The position numbers and the translations under genes are program-made. The notes under the pieces are model-generated. The model searched no databases. It worked only from the letters and a program-made list of their open reading frames with translations, and had not been told where the DNA came from. Positions 50,061-62,470 of a DNA stretch of 64,000 nt are shown here, in pieces. The stretch spans positions 1,682,001 to 1,746,000 of the forward strand of contig JAOTOL010001637.1 of the NCBI GenBank assembly GCA_034440575.1. Reading direction: 5' to 3'. The stretch is from Imbricaverruca yamaguchii. Its lineage: Eukaryota > Arthropoda > Thecostraca > Neoverrucidae. The first letter of the stretch is position 1, and every line of letters begins with the position of its first letter.

Positions 50061-50640
50061 GCCTCGCCTCGGTGGTGACAGCGGCCGTCAGGTGCGCCGG
50101 CTCGCGTGATGGTGGCCGCAGTGATTGGACGCGATCTCCGCCTCGCGTGCTCGCGCGCTCCGTCCAGATAACATCCGGCCGGCCGGCCGGACGCGCCGCC
50201 GCCAATTAAGGCCGCAACACAAGCGCGGCATTGTCGTCCCGCCGCCGTCGCCGCCGTCGCCGCCGGGCCGGTGCCGACGCGGCGTTGTGTGCGGATCGGG
50301 TGCGCGCCGACACCGGCTTTGTGCCAGCGGCGATGGCCGGCGGCGATAGAGCAGGCGTCGAGACAGCCAGCGCCAGCGCGCGCCACAATCTGATGGCCAC
50401 CGGATCCGCGGCGATGAGACGGCACCGGCGAGGCGTCGGCTGCAGGACGCCACCGCATTGTGTCGACGGCGGGCCAGACGGTCCGAGCGCCGTCCGTGCA
50501 TGGAGGCCGCACCGCCCGCCGTGATGTGGCGGCGGTAGCGCGCTCTCCGATGGCATCCGCATCGCCGTTGCATATTTTCACAGTCACCTTAGCACTTGAG
50601 CGTCGCGAAGCGGATGCAAAATCAGCCAGCTTACGTGAGT
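50061..50640. promoter_or_regulatory. GC/CpG-rich island 9
   Basis: Very CpG-rich, with GCCGCCGTC reiterations near 50240-50265 and GGCCGGCCGGCCGG near 50175. The large open frames on both strands follow from base composition. No exon recognised. Confidence 0.4.
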
Positions 50641-50825
50641 ATTGATTTTTTGGGTAGAATATGGCTCGAGGATTTTGTTAAGCTATGATCTGTCGTATGC
50701 TTGGGGATACTGCCTGGGTTGACACAGTGGGCAGATGTACCAACGGACAGTCTGAACGGATAGCTATAGCTACGCACCTCGCAGTGGCAAGCTAAATTCG
50801 TAGGGGAAACTTAAGGTCTCTGCAT

Positions 50826-51084
50826 CCAGCTGTACCGACGAGCTGTCGCAGTAGATAGCTGCACTGGTGGACTGTGGCAGTAATCAGCTGTACTGATGAC
50901 TGTTGCAGTAGCCACCTTTGCTGATAAACTGTCGCAGTAGTCAACTGTACTAGTGACTGTTGCAGTAGCCAGCTGAAACGATGAACTGTGCCAGTAGCCG
51001 GCTGAATGAACTGCCGCAGTAGCCAGCTGCACTGGTGGACCGTCGCCGGAGCCAGCTGTACCGGTGCTCTGCTGCAGTGCTCAG
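50826..51084. repeat. Degenerate minisatellite, about 36-bp unit, 7-8 copies
   Basis: Units share GACTGTTGCAGTAGCCAGCTG with CAGTAG and AGCTGTACTG cores. Unit length varies between about 30 and 38 bp. Confidence 0.8.
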
Positions 51085-51379
51085 GTGTTCTGAGCTGGAC
51101 TGTGTACCTGTCTGTGATTTTGCTGTAGAGCCGGCGCGGCGGGGGCTTTTGGTGAGAACGATTGGCAACGTCCGGCTCTGCGGGCCCTCGACCATAATGT
51201 ACATGGATTCGTAATCGGCTTGACTCGCTAAACGGATGCCAGCCCGACAGGCGTCGGACGGACTTGTTTCGCTGAATTTAAACTGGTCACATCGAACCGG
51301 GGAGCCGCAGCTGCTTTTCTGGCACGCACCATTGCCACACTCCTGGCAAGAACCGCAACACATTTCTCGTGTGGCTCGG

Positions 51380-51675
51380 GCTTTGCCGACGTCAATTCAA
51401 GCTCGGCGAGTGACGCAACGAGTCGACATTGGGTGGCGCGGCGCGACGCGCGCGACGGTCGCGCCGATTACGCGGCGGCAGCGGCGCGGCCGGCGATTAC
51501 ACCCGAGCGGCCCGCACCAAATCGGCTTTGAGATGGTCTGCGCCAGATAGAGGCGAAATACAGTAGCCGACCGAGTCGGATAGCGTCAGCTGAGGGCTGC
51601 CGCGCGTCTGAGCGGTGCCAAAGCCGAGCTGCCGACGCCGCGACCGCATCGCTGCACGAACGTCGGTCGAACCTC
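51380..51675. promoter_or_regulatory. GC/CpG-rich island 10 with GATTA sites
   Basis: CpG-rich DNA containing GCGCCGATTACGCGG (near 51460), GGCGATTACACC (near 51492) and AAATCGGCTTTGAGATGG (near 51520). GATTA is a bicoid/Otx-class homeodomain core. No exon recognised. Confidence 0.35.
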
Positions 51676-51840
51676 GCGTGGGCCGGACCGAGCCTAGTGG
51701 GCGCCGGCTGGGTCTGCTATGGGTCAGGCCGGGCCTGCTGTGGGCACTGCCGAACCTTCGTGTGGCACCAGCCGAGCCTCGTATGTGTCAGATCGAGCCT
51801 CGTATGGGTCAGATCGAGCCCCGTGTGGATGCTGGTCGGG
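51676..51840. repeat. Degenerate minisatellite, about 24-bp unit, 7 copies
   Basis: Units of the form GGGTCAGATCGAGCCTCGTAT plus a few bases, most regular at 51760-51830. Confidence 0.78.
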
Positions 51841-54800
51841 CTGAAATGATGTTTTGTTGCCGCGCTATCGACTAGCTTGGCGGCAACGGCGCATCCTTCG
51901 TCACAGCCCGTCATTCAGTTGTTCAATGAGAATACTGAAAATTGAAGACAAAGCTGGCATTGAAAACATGGCATGAGATAATATCACAAGGCTATATGGG
52001 ACTCAACATATCCCTATAATCGTTCTTTAGATGGGAGTTCTAATGTGGCCTTGCTTTGTATTGGAATATCAGGAAAGCGTTTACAGCGTCATCAACCATA
52101 TGAAAACTTCAGGTGGCGTGGGTATGTCATGTTTTGTGGTGTCGTGACAAAATCACATGTCGGTACGGGTGACATCCTGTTTATGTGGGCAGGTCAACCG
52201 TACGTGGAACTTTCCGTTCCGCTCGATTCGCAAAAGTTCCAATCACATGGTCGGCTGTCAAGGACGGGGGTAGCCACCAAACATATTTTGCGATTCATGG
52301 GCGAACGCGATGTGATAATGAGAGTCGGATATTTTGCGCATTGCTCGCGCTTCTGACGCTCCTACTCCTTGCAACGGCGCACACGGACATAAGGTATGCA
52401 CTACCGATGCGGTCTATGCATTGGTAACCGACGTCGCTAGTGGTTGAGAGGGAAAGTGGGCAATGAGGCAACAAAATATAATTTCAGGAGCGTGAGTCAA
52501 ATACGGTAAAAGAAAATATCGAATACATCGCGCGATGACTTGCGTGCATGCCATGCACATGTTCCCATCTATAGCTGAGTAAAATCCTCCCTATCACTAC
52601 TGACAGCATAACATTTTTATCCGTGAATCCAATGATTCATTGTTTCCAGGATATGCCAACTGTACGGTGTCTAAAATAATCATAATAAATCTGGATAGAT
52701 AGCTACGTAAGCTCAACAACAACGCCAGAACAACCGAATCCTGTCACAAGTCTGCTTGCCAGAACTCTCCGCCAGAGTCGCAAAACTCACGATTGGCGCA
52801 TGAGTTACAGCTGATTCTCGCTCAGAGCTGATACGTGTTGAAATTAAGAATATTCTAAGTATGCTTGCAACTCATTAAGAAGAAAAGATTTCGTCGTGCA
52901 TTAAGTTACCCTCAATTTACTCATACCTTAGCAGAGACAGTTCCCAGAACTGTTGTGAACCTTCGAGCGTACCGTGATTTGTGTATGTTCCGTACTGATG
53001 GAGACGTTCTACCACTCTGAGCGCAGGTTTGCATTGAGCTTTTTGAACGCTCTGGTATGTCAGAAGTCTACTTAAAAAATCAATGAATCTGTTAGTTTTC
53101 CTAGCTGCATCGCATTGGAAGCATTACTGCTCATGTAGACCGATGCCGGGACTCTGTTGCTCGGAGGTTAAAGGAGATAGAAGAAAGCGTAATTGCACAT
53201 TTTCTGCATACGACCACCGCTTTTTACATAGATTTGCGTAAGTTATGGCCTTCAGACACTTAAAAATCCGCAACTATATTTGACCTCACTTGTGGCCACA
53301 GGTGCAATTTTGTAGCTTTCCTGGACCAATGGTCGGTCTGGTATGTGCCACTCACGTGTTAAATTGTGCCGCTCCAAGTTGAAATGCAAACATTTAGAAA
53401 GGACATACTAAAATGACACCTACGTCTATGACATTCTGGATCACATACAAGCCATCTCACGTTGGTTTCTGGCACATCAATGCTCATCGGGATATCGATT
53501 GTTTCTTTAAAATCATAACAGCTCTGCTGACATACTTGAAGGTCATTACAAACATTGGGAAGTTGGAGTGGGCTTACATTTTATCCTCTACTGTTCTTGG
53601 AAATTGCATAGTCCCTTGCTTGAGAGGACCTTATATCACCACGAGCATGCAACACCAACCTCTGCATCTGTCCCGCTTCTGTTACTTCGCAGTGTTGAGA
53701 AACGCGTGGAAATTTTATCAGGGCCATTGCGGCGTCTTTACAGCGAAGAACATCATTACGATTTCATAATATCATGTTGGGCAGACGAGACAAATCTAAC
53801 TACAACTCAAGTCATCACTTTGACTTAGTTCTGAACAGAACTAAGCAGAGAGCGTGATGATAGCTATTCGTTGCGAATATGTGATGTTAATAAACATATA
53901 AGAGGTGAAGAGAGTTGCTTAGAAAATGATGGCAACTTTGTACTCCATGTTCGGCGAATATAACTTTCACACCCATCAACATTTTGAGGAAGAGAATAGT
54001 GCAGACTTTTATCACTTACTTCGATTCGTGACATAGTTCGAACTCCTCAGAATATCTCAGATTTTGTTTTTGCATGATTCTGGTGTTTCGTTGTTGTGCA
54101 GTTCAATATGTTGACACACGCTTAATGCTAAATTTCCAGAATCTGGATGGTGCTCAGCAATGAAAGGAAATATTCTAACGGCACATGTTTCTGCTAAGCC
54201 TTCATCCATGCCTGCATCTCGTGATTAAATTTTACGACTGTGGCGCTGCTTATACTGTAAGGAAAATATGATATCCCATATCGTGGATGAATGAAACTGG
54301 ACATGTTTCTCTCTTGTATCACTTCGTCGCATCAAAAGTATCATTCACCTGGTATACCTTCATGGACCAACAAATCTGAACAACAAGAAACGCACACCAT
54401 CGTACATTGCTTGTTTAATCCGGCAATTAAACATGAAAAAGCAAACGGCCGCTCCAACAATTTGGAAAAGCGGTTCCCTACGCCCTTCGAATCACACCCA
54501 TTCGAAAGCTACACCCGGTGCATTACGATATCTTCCAGACAAAAAATTTTGTCGCATTGCTTTGCGACTAAGCGAAGTATATTGCGACTCGAAGCCACTC
54601 ATCAGCCCTCAGAGCACGATTGTGCACAGTTGTGCACGCCGATTACCAATAGCAAGCGCTACTGGAGGCTACGACGCTTCAACCGCCTAATGCTCACTGC
54701 TTCAATGTAAATCCGCCCTAGATGGGTACCGAATCTTGCTATTAAGTTGTATTTGCTTAGAGTCCTATACATTGAGTTTCACGGCACTTCACCCTGCGAC

Positions 54801-55799
54801 TCCAACAAAACTTTCATTTAAATCACCAACATCTATCACAAGAGCAGCTGCAAGAAAAAGGGAGTGAAAAAGAACATATGTGAATATATATTCACTGATA
54901 TCCATCAACATCCAACATTGACAACCACTTGGGTGAAAGGGGCATCCAGCGTGTGAGACCTTGATTGACACTACACACGTATGCATAAATCATGCATATT
55001 TGGGCTAGTCAGTTCTCGTGCCGATAATCAGCAGGCACTTGGACATAGAGGTACATTTCATCCTATGCACTTTTCCAAATATTTCAAATCTACTTGGACA
55101 TCTGCAACAACACTTAAGAAACTACATCCACTCGTGGAGCGCCAAATCTGACCATCGCATAAATATGGATCCAGTAGCCTACAGGACGGGCAGGGGTGGA
55201 GCCGGCTGTTTTACCAAATTTCGCTTGATCTCAACGTGCACGTCATGACTATGTGGCGATATATCAGATATTATCTTAGGTAGTTGTGGCACTGCAAACT
55301 TTTATATAGTTCGGACAACCTAGTGCAAATGGATGTTCTCACGTAGCTCGAATTGTTTGTTCCCAACTTGTGTCACCTTGCGGCATGTGCACGACATGCC
55401 AATCATGCCAAATAATGCCTTTAGACAGTTCGCAATTTTACTTAAAGCGTAATAGGATGAATATAAAATGTCACGCTCTATATTGCATATTTTGGAATGG
55501 AGGATGGAAGAAGCATGCCAGTCACATCAGGGACTCAAACGCTGCCTGGTTGAGCTGTTTTCACTTCTTCCATCTCGACTCTTTGTGTGAGACGTCTCTT
55601 GAAGTGGTCCCAGCTACCGGAGTTCGCAAATATTTTCATTGGGAAGCTCACCCGACTAATAACGCCACTTAGGGAGCGCCCCGAGCCCGAGTGACTCCAT
55701 CACGCGACGTTTTATTTGTCGGCTCGGTAGGAATTTCTCCCGGTCATTTTGCCGGGTGTTATCGCTTGAGATGTACGCTTTTATCGTAATGGCGCGATG
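51841..55799. other. No supported gene
   Basis: Four kilobases of mixed to AT-rich DNA. Frames at 53413-53769 and 54291-54710 reach 118-139 codons but match no family I recognise and lack consistent splice partners. Near the right end, TTATCGC words (55759, 55783) announce island 11. Confidence 0.5.
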
Positions 55800-55931
55800 G
55801 GAGCGATAGTGTCAGAGTGTGGCGGCCGGGTGACAGGGCCGGCCGCCTTCTGGGCCGCCGGCGCTGCCGCTGCCTCTGCCGCTCCCCACCCACCGACAGG
55901 CCGGCGGCTGCTCCCGCTACCGCCACCGTCA

Positions 55932-55962
<31 letters not shown>

Positions 55963-56190
55963 CGCCGCCACCGCCACCGCCACCGCCGCCACCGCCACCG
56001 CCACCGCCACCGTCATCACCATCACTACCGCCACCGCCACCGCCACCGCCACCGTCATTACCATCACTACCACCACCGACACCGCCATAGCCACTGCCAC
56101 CGCCACTGCCGTCACCACCGCCACCACCACCACCGCCACCACCACCACCGCCAGCTGACGACGGCCGCTGCACGGCCGCACGGCCACAAA
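55800..56190. promoter_or_regulatory. GC/CpG-rich island 11 enclosing a (CCACCG)n tract
   Basis: CpG-rich borders (GGGCCGGCCGCC near 55838, GCACGGCCGCACGGCC near 56170) surround a triplet/hexamer repeat. TTATCG words occur on both sides (55759, 55783, 56252). Confidence 0.4.
55917..56157. repeat. (CCACCG)n hexanucleotide tract, about 240 bp
   Basis: About 40 hexamer-like units, CCACCG with CCGTCA/CCATCACTA interruptions. It encodes Pro-Pro-Pro or Ala-Thr frames on plus and Gly-rich frames on minus with no coding support. Confidence 0.93.
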
Positions 56191-57256
56191 TATGAGCGCG
56201 GGAGGTCGCTTCCGAATGGTCAGGTGGTCAGCAGAGGTCACATCGACGGTTATCGTAGCATGCTGTTAATTATGGAGGGTGGCCAGAAACAGACCAATCG
56301 ATCTTTCAGAGCAGGCTAACCCATCTAAAACCCAAGGGTGCCAATGTGAATAATAGCATTGCTCGTTATCAGGAAGACATATGCCTTGTTTTGAGGCCCC
56401 CAGAATATTCATAACATGCTCCTTGACGCCGTAAAGGCACATATTCGCATGGCTTTAATTATCTGCAGCAACTACTCTATATTGATATCATCCTTAAACA
56501 AAGAAAACAGATAGATTTCAACATCCTTATGGCTTGCTCACAAGGCTGCGACGTAATTTCCAGTTTCCGCAGTATGGTTTAAAGAAGGTATTAAGTGAGG
56601 ATTTACACTCAAACCTCTTGCCAGCCCTCGAAGCCATTGCGTGCGGTTTTTGTTTCCGTGCAACTATTTGCTTTGTAATCTTCAACTCAGAAGCACCATG
56701 CACTCTTCTGAGTCTCATAATCCTCAGTATTTCGTCCACCGGAACCATCATAATCAGCTTGCTTCCAGCTCCAAGATCATGTGTACCATGTGGCAGGGCT
56801 TTAAGAGTCAAGGCACCGTGATGCATGGCACAGTATCTGGCACAGGAAGGCATGTTTGCCCATGACCACATTGTGTCCCATGCTTAAAGACTAGTGCGTG
56901 TACATCTCAGCAGGAATGCTCCATGCGTTTAAGTAGCTTAGCCTATGACGAATTGTCGTTTTTGCACATTCTATGTGACATTTGTTCAAGACAACGCAAT
57001 ATGTGTTAAACTTTCATGATAGTGATTCATGAAGCATTTGCGTCGATGACGAAAGCTATGATGATGAGTTTTTGTATTTTTAACTTATATAGCAACGGAA
57101 AAAAATCCCGTCTTTCTTGTAACACGAAAATGAATGCGTTACGGGATGCCCTTCGCATCACAGGCATCATAAATAGGCATAAAGCAATATTCTCCAGATG
57201 AATCGGCACTCAATGATCCTACGTAAACCGGAGGCAGCGAATGTGTGCGGAGCTCA
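56191..57256. other. No recognisable gene
   Basis: AT-rich DNA with frames of 95-114 codons that overlap on both strands (56527-56871). None is recognised. Confidence 0.55.
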
Positions 57257-58305
57257 TGCCCGTCTACCGACCGGCAGCTCATGTACCAACCGTCGCCGGC
57301 AGTACTGTGTGGTCCAGGCCCGTCTACCCCCGGCAGCTCATGTACCGACCGTCGCCGGCAGTACTGTGTGGTCCATGCCTGTCTACCGACCGGCAGCTCA
57401 TGTACCAACCGTCGCCGGCAGTACTGTGTGGTCCATGCCCGGCTACCGACCGGCAGCTCATGTACCAACCGTCGCCGGCAGTACTGTGTGGTCCATGCCC
57501 GGCTACCGACCGGCAGCTCATGTACCAACCGTCGCCGGCAGTACTGTGTGGTCCATGCCCGGCTACCGACCGGCAGCTCATGTACCAACCGTCGCCGGCA
57601 GTACTGTGTGGTCCAGGCCCGTCTACCCCCCGGCAGCTCATGTACCGACCGTCGCCGGCAGTACTGTGTGGTCCATGCCCGTCTACCGACCGGCAGCTCA
57701 TGTACCGACCGTCGCCGGCAGTACTGTGTGGTCCAGGCCCGTCTACCCCCGGCAGCTCATGTACCGACCGTCGCCGGCAGTACTGTGTGGTCCATGCCCG
57801 TCTACCCACCGGCAGCTCATGTACCAACCGTCGCCGGCAGTACTGTGTGGTCCATGCCCGTCTACCGACCGGCAGCTCATGTACCGACCGTCGCCGGCAG
57901 TACTGTGTGGTCCATGCCCGTCTACCGACCGGCAGCTCATGTACCGACCGTCGCCGGCAGTACTGTGTGGTCCATGCCCGTCTACCGACCGGCAGCTCAT
58001 GTACCAACCGCCGCCGGCAGTACTGTGTGGTCCAGGCCCGTCTACCGACCGGCAGCTCATGTACCAACCGTCGCCGGCAGTACTGTGTGGTCCATGCCCG
58101 TCTACCGACCGGCAGCTCATGTACCGACCGTCGCCGGCAGTACTGTGTGGTCCATGCCTGTCTACCGACCGGCAGCTCATGTACCGACCGTCGCCGGCAG
58201 TACTGTGTGGTCCATGCCCGGCTACCGACCGGCAGCTCATGTACCAACCGTCGCCGGCAGTACTGTGTGGTCCATGCCCGTCTACCGGCCGGCAGCTCAT
58301 GTACC
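57257..58305. repeat. Minisatellite, 60-bp unit, about 17.5 copies
   Basis: Highly homogeneous units beginning GTACTGTGTGGTCCATGCCC and continuing GTCTACCGACCGGCAGCTCA then TGTACCAACCGTCGCCGGCA. Variation is confined to a few sites (CCATG/CCAGG, CGTCTA/CGGCTA, TACCGACC/TACCCCCC, ACCAACC/ACCGACC) shared between non-adjacent units, as expected from gene conversion. Two units are 59 bp. Despite those shifts, all plus frames and two minus frames stay open (432 codons maximum), so openness reflects composition rather than selection on a protein. Confidence 0.96.
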
Positions 58306-58723
58306 TGCAGTACCGCCACCTTGTCGTCGCCGGCAGTACCGCCTCGACGACGGTCAGCACTAGGTGGCTACTCCGCTACACGTCTGTGTGTATCCTGGGC
58401 GGTATCCATTCAGAGAATGAAGCGGGTGAAATCCGCAAAAAGCTGTGGCTCCCGCATAACTTCCAGTTACTCCATTCGTGTCAGTGGATTTGGTAGCTGA
58501 GGTTCTCTCGGTGACATGAATGCCGTGCTCATATTTTGAGCTTGATTCACTGGCTCTTGGCAATTTACGACATCGCCTGTTAGTGGTAAGGGGCATGTTC
58601 TATTACTCATATATGTTAGAGAAATGTAACGCTTAAACTATTTATTAAGTTAGCATCTAATATCTCAGTATGGGTATCTCTAACATCTCATATAATCTCT
58701 AATATCTCAGTATCTCAGTATAT

Positions 58724-58761
58724 CTTGAATATTTCAGTATGAGTATACTGAGATATTCAAG
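58724..58761 (+). repeat. 17-bp hairpin with 4-nt loop
   Basis: CTTGAATATTTCAGTAT at 58724-58740 pairs with 58745-58761 at every position (one G·U in plus-strand RNA) around GAGT. It arises from a local family of TATCTCAGTAT repeats in which one copy is inverted. The very short loop makes a microRNA unlikely. Confidence 0.8.
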
Positions 58762-59609
58762 TCGGCTAGTGTTGCTGCCTCAAGTAGTGCGACAACCACT
58801 GATTAAAAATTAGATCAATTCTTCATGGGTGTGTCGATGCCGGTTTTCTGCGAAACCAGTCAACCGTGCCAGCAGAATTAATGGCGCTATGCATGCGCCC
58901 TCCACCCGCACCTGCATCCATCGAATGAGTTGCGCTCCTCACCCGCACCTGCATCCATCGAATGCACATAACTGAACTCTACTTCAGGAAAAATAAATCA
59001 AGAATGTGCCGTAAAGAGTTCAAGCTTGTTTCTGCTAAAGCGAATGGTCGTTTGGCTCTCACATTTTCATTGCCTGAGTGCTTCCCCACGAGTAAAGTAT
59101 GTTATTTCCAACTACCAAGGAGGTGCATGATCGACAGCACATTCCGTAGAACCCTAATGGTGTACCAAGGTCAGCATTAGGGATGGCCAATGTAAGAACC
59201 GAAAGCCCAACCAGAAAGCCCGGTCAAGACCGGCGGCCTTTGAAACCGGTCTTGGAATATATGCTAGCCTTTCAACCGGCTTTTAAGTTGATTTTACTCT
59301 ACCCACACAAACTTCTTTTTTTAAGCACTACTAATTATAATAATCATGCGTCTTGTAAGGCACATTTCCACATTCCAGCCCACAAGGTTGTCATCCAATT
59401 TGAACAATTTTATGATAAATCATGAAATATTTCGAAGACATTTGGCATGCTAAAAAGCAGGTTATCAATGATAATGGCTCATAGCTTAAACATGCTCATG
59501 ATATATAGCTTTCAAATGCAAGACCTGTAGCTGCAATACAACCAAAAATGTCAGTTAGTGTTAACAGATGTTGCTCATTAGAATATTGTCGCGACTAGTC
59601 TAACATACA

Positions 59610-59634
59610 GATATATATATATATATATATATAT
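59610..59634. repeat. Short (AT)n microsatellite
   Basis: About 12 AT units. Confidence 0.95.
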
Positions 59635-59976
59635 TGTTATATGTTGCTGTTCATCCATCCGGACTTCAAAACGGGCTGACCAGTCTCAGTTCTTGGTCCA
59701 TTTTTTTGGGGTGCAATTTGCCACTTCTAATCAGCATAGTTACGTGCGAAATCGCCAAACGGGATTACAGCCGGCACGGGGTCTTGTAACAATTTCACAA
59801 ATAACGTTTTACACGGCCCAATATCAGCCGAATGAAAGTTGTATGTGCAAGGATTCTAGCAACTGCAGCCCATGACGATTGCAATTTGGTGGCCATCATC
59901 TGTCGGGCCGCAAAAGGCATACCGGAACCGGATTAACCTTTTTTATCATTTGTTCCGTCACTATGAACAAAGCAGC

Positions 59977-60102
59977 TTCCGAATACGATGCGATCAGGAA
60001 AACGTACAAAAAATATTGTCAAACTTTTCAAATGCTTTGGTCAGAAGCTCGTTTACAAGAACAACGCGTGTACAAGTCTTTCTTATCACATCGTATTCGG
60101 AA
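59977..60102. repeat. Inverted repeat, 17 of 18 bp, 90-bp spacer
   Basis: TTCCGAATACGATGCGAT at 59977-59994 is the inverse of ATCACATCGTATTCGGAA at 60085-60102 with one mismatch. It could be terminal repeats of a tiny MITE or a fold-back RNA. No target-site duplication is seen. Confidence 0.5.
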
Positions 60103-60649
60103 CTTTCGTCATGTAAGCGGGTAACTGATACGATAAATAAACTATGGCCTATGCTGAAGTACGCCTAAGTAAACTGACATCATCGCGCACCGAATATAGC
60201 CAACCTGGGAAATGGACCCACTTGGTAGGCGGAGAGGCAACACTGATTGGATCGTGGTTTCTCCTGAACTGTGCGTACATCTGCTATAAATGTGACAATG
60301 GTAGGAACCAATTTATTGGATACTGCTAAACCCAACTGTAGCCAGTCTATAAGACCGAACATGGAATTTCAAGTGGATGCATGCGACGATTTATTGAACA
60401 CCGTTGCTATGTGATAGGAAAAACTGAAAAAGAAGGATTATGCTAATCCAAACAATTGAATGCCTAACACCTAACCGCAGCAGCATTTTTCCCTGCTGCG
60501 TGCCCAATTGTTAACTGCAAAAATAAACGGAAAAGAACTTTTGAGACGCTAACCTCATTTGACGTGCAACTAATGCAATCTAGTGTCTGCAGTGGTCACG
60601 CAATGCTACTGGCGATCGTTTTCTGACGCTAGCTTTCGTGGAAGGCCCG

Positions 60650-61130
60650 ACACGATATTGTCGGACGTCATCCTCCGCCATTGTCAGACGCCAGCCCCCG
60701 CCATTGTTGGACTTCATCACACGCCATTGTCGGACGCCACCCTCCACCATTGTCGGACACCATCCTCCACCACTGTTGGGCGTCATCCTCCACCATTGTC
60801 GGACACCATCCTCCACCACTGTTGGACGTCATCCTTCACCATTGTCGAACGCCACCATCCACCATTGTCGTCATCCTCCGCCATTGTCGGACGTCACCCG
60901 GCGCAATGTCAAACACCAGTCTCCGCCATTATCGGACGCCATCTTCCGCCATTGTCGGATGTCATCCTCCGCCATTCTCGAACTCCACCCTCTACAATTG
61001 TCTAACACCAGTATTTGCCATTGTCGAACACCACCCTCTACCATTGCCGAACACCAGTCTCCGCCATTGTCGAACACCACCTTCTACCATTGCCGAACAC
61101 CAGCCTCCGCCATTGTCGGACACCAGCCCG
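60650..61130. repeat. Minisatellite, 23-bp unit, about 20 copies
   Basis: Units of CCGCCATTGTCGGACGTCAT plus CCT, degenerate (CACTGTT, CCATTGC and CAATTGT variants). Since 23 is not a multiple of three, the unit reads through all three frames in turn, yet plus frames of 140-189 codons stay open for lack of stop words. At least 12 units keep a perfect CCATTGT. Confidence 0.92.
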
Positions 61131-61839
61131 CGGGAAGCTCCGATACATTGTCGATTTTCAGTTGCGTTGCAGGCTGGGACACCCCATAGTGGAACGACTG
61201 GTTCCGCCACATGGCTCGCCACACGGAATCGAGTGCTGACGTGCCAATAGATACACCTACACACGTCTCCTCACACGCCACACCGCCACAGAACAGGCGC
61301 ATTCAATCAGATAAGCTCATGTGTGACGATTCCCGGTAGCGATCGTAAATTGTGTGGCTATATTTTGGAATATTTGTTGGTTTCACAACGTCAAAACGCA
61401 AGGCGGGTTCCGTTTTCTACCTAACGTATCCATGGTCCATGTACTTGGCTTTACGCGCTTGGTTTATCACCATTGCATCTCAACGAACACATATTACACA
61501 CTACAAAATTACTATAGTGGTGCAGTCTTGACGGAGATGATGATGACGTAAACGCCAGCATCACTATGTCTTTTTGCGTACACAAATAAAACAATTGCAC
61601 TTAACCACAGATCCGTGAATCCAGTGACCTTGAACCCAGTGGATGCGAATGCAATGATTTGGAATCGAATGACTCGGCATCCCGCCACATCAACAAATGG
61701 CTTGGAATCAATTGCTTTCAATTCCAGTTACACTTGCTTCGTTATGTCGGAATGACCTGAGCTCCTAGTTATGAATCCGATGACTACGAGTTCATGATTT
61801 GACAAAAGCTGGCGGGGTAAGCTGGTGGTAACGGCTCGG
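61131..61839. other. No recognisable gene
   Basis: Mixed DNA. A loose repeat of GAATCNNNTGACTTGGAATC-like phrases runs 61610-61725. Confidence 0.55.
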
Positions 61840-62470
61840 AAGGTGAGTGTCTCACTGAGTACCAGCGTGGAAGGTGTGTCTCACCGTGCACCAGCAGGGA
61901 ATGCATGTGTCTCACCGTGCACCGCGGGGTGGTGTTTCCAGTACCAGCGTGGAAGGTGTGTCTCACCGTGCACCAGCAGGGAATGCATGTGTCTCACCGT
62001 GCACCGACAGGGAAGGTGGTGTTTCACCGAGTACCAGCGTGGAAGGTGTGTCTCACCGTGCACCAGCAAGGGATGTGGGTGTCTTACCGTGCACCGACAG
62101 GGAAGGTGAGGGTTTCACCGAGTACCAGCGTGGAAGGTGTGTCTCACCGTGCACCAGCAGGGAATGTGTGTGTCTCACCGTGCACCGACAGGGAAGGTAA
62201 GTGTTTCACCGAGTACCAGCGTGGAAGGTGTGTCTCACCGTGCACCGACAGGGAAGGTAAGTGTTTCACCGAGTACCAGCGTGGAAGGTGTGTCTCACCG
62301 TGCACCAGCAGGGAATGCATGTGTCTCACCGTGCACCGGCACCAAAAGTGGGTGCCTCACCGTGCACGAGCGGGAAATATGGGTTTATCACCGTACACCA
62401 GCGGGGAAGATGGATATTTCACAGTAAACCAGCAGAGAATGTGAGTGTCTCACCGCGCACTGGCAGGTCT
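61840..62470. repeat. Minisatellite, about 31-bp unit with higher-order structure
   Basis: Subunits GTGTCTCACCGTGCACCAGC + AGGGAATGCAT alternate with a variant carrying GTTTCACCGAGTACCAGCGT and one with CCGACAGGGAAGGT. This gives a higher-order period of about 60-95 bp. Decay increases toward 62340-62470. Confidence 0.92.

Larger units (their letters stand above)
58306..60649. other. No recognisable gene; small hairpin, (AT)n and inverted repeat inside
   Basis: AT-rich DNA with repeated TCTAATATCTCAGTAT phrases at 58660-58745, a perfect small hairpin (58724), an (AT)n tract (59610) and a 17/18-bp inverted repeat (59977/60085). Confidence 0.55.

Noticed and set aside
49718..50587. 289-codon minus-strand frame
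   Set aside because: Reads across a GC island, the 21-bp minisatellite and a SINE head (the HPVAQLVRA part is a misread tRNA); composition explains openness.
53790..53830. Text reading VGQTR on plus, reminiscent of a Penelope-like GIY-YIG motif
   Set aside because: No supporting motifs before or after in the same frame; judged coincidence.
55759..56241. 160-codon minus-strand Val/Ala frame
   Set aside because: Generated by the (CCACCG)n tract.
57198..58496. 432-codon plus-strand open frame
   Set aside because: It lies almost wholly in the 60-bp minisatellite; several frames on both strands are equally open and 59-bp units shift frame without consequence.
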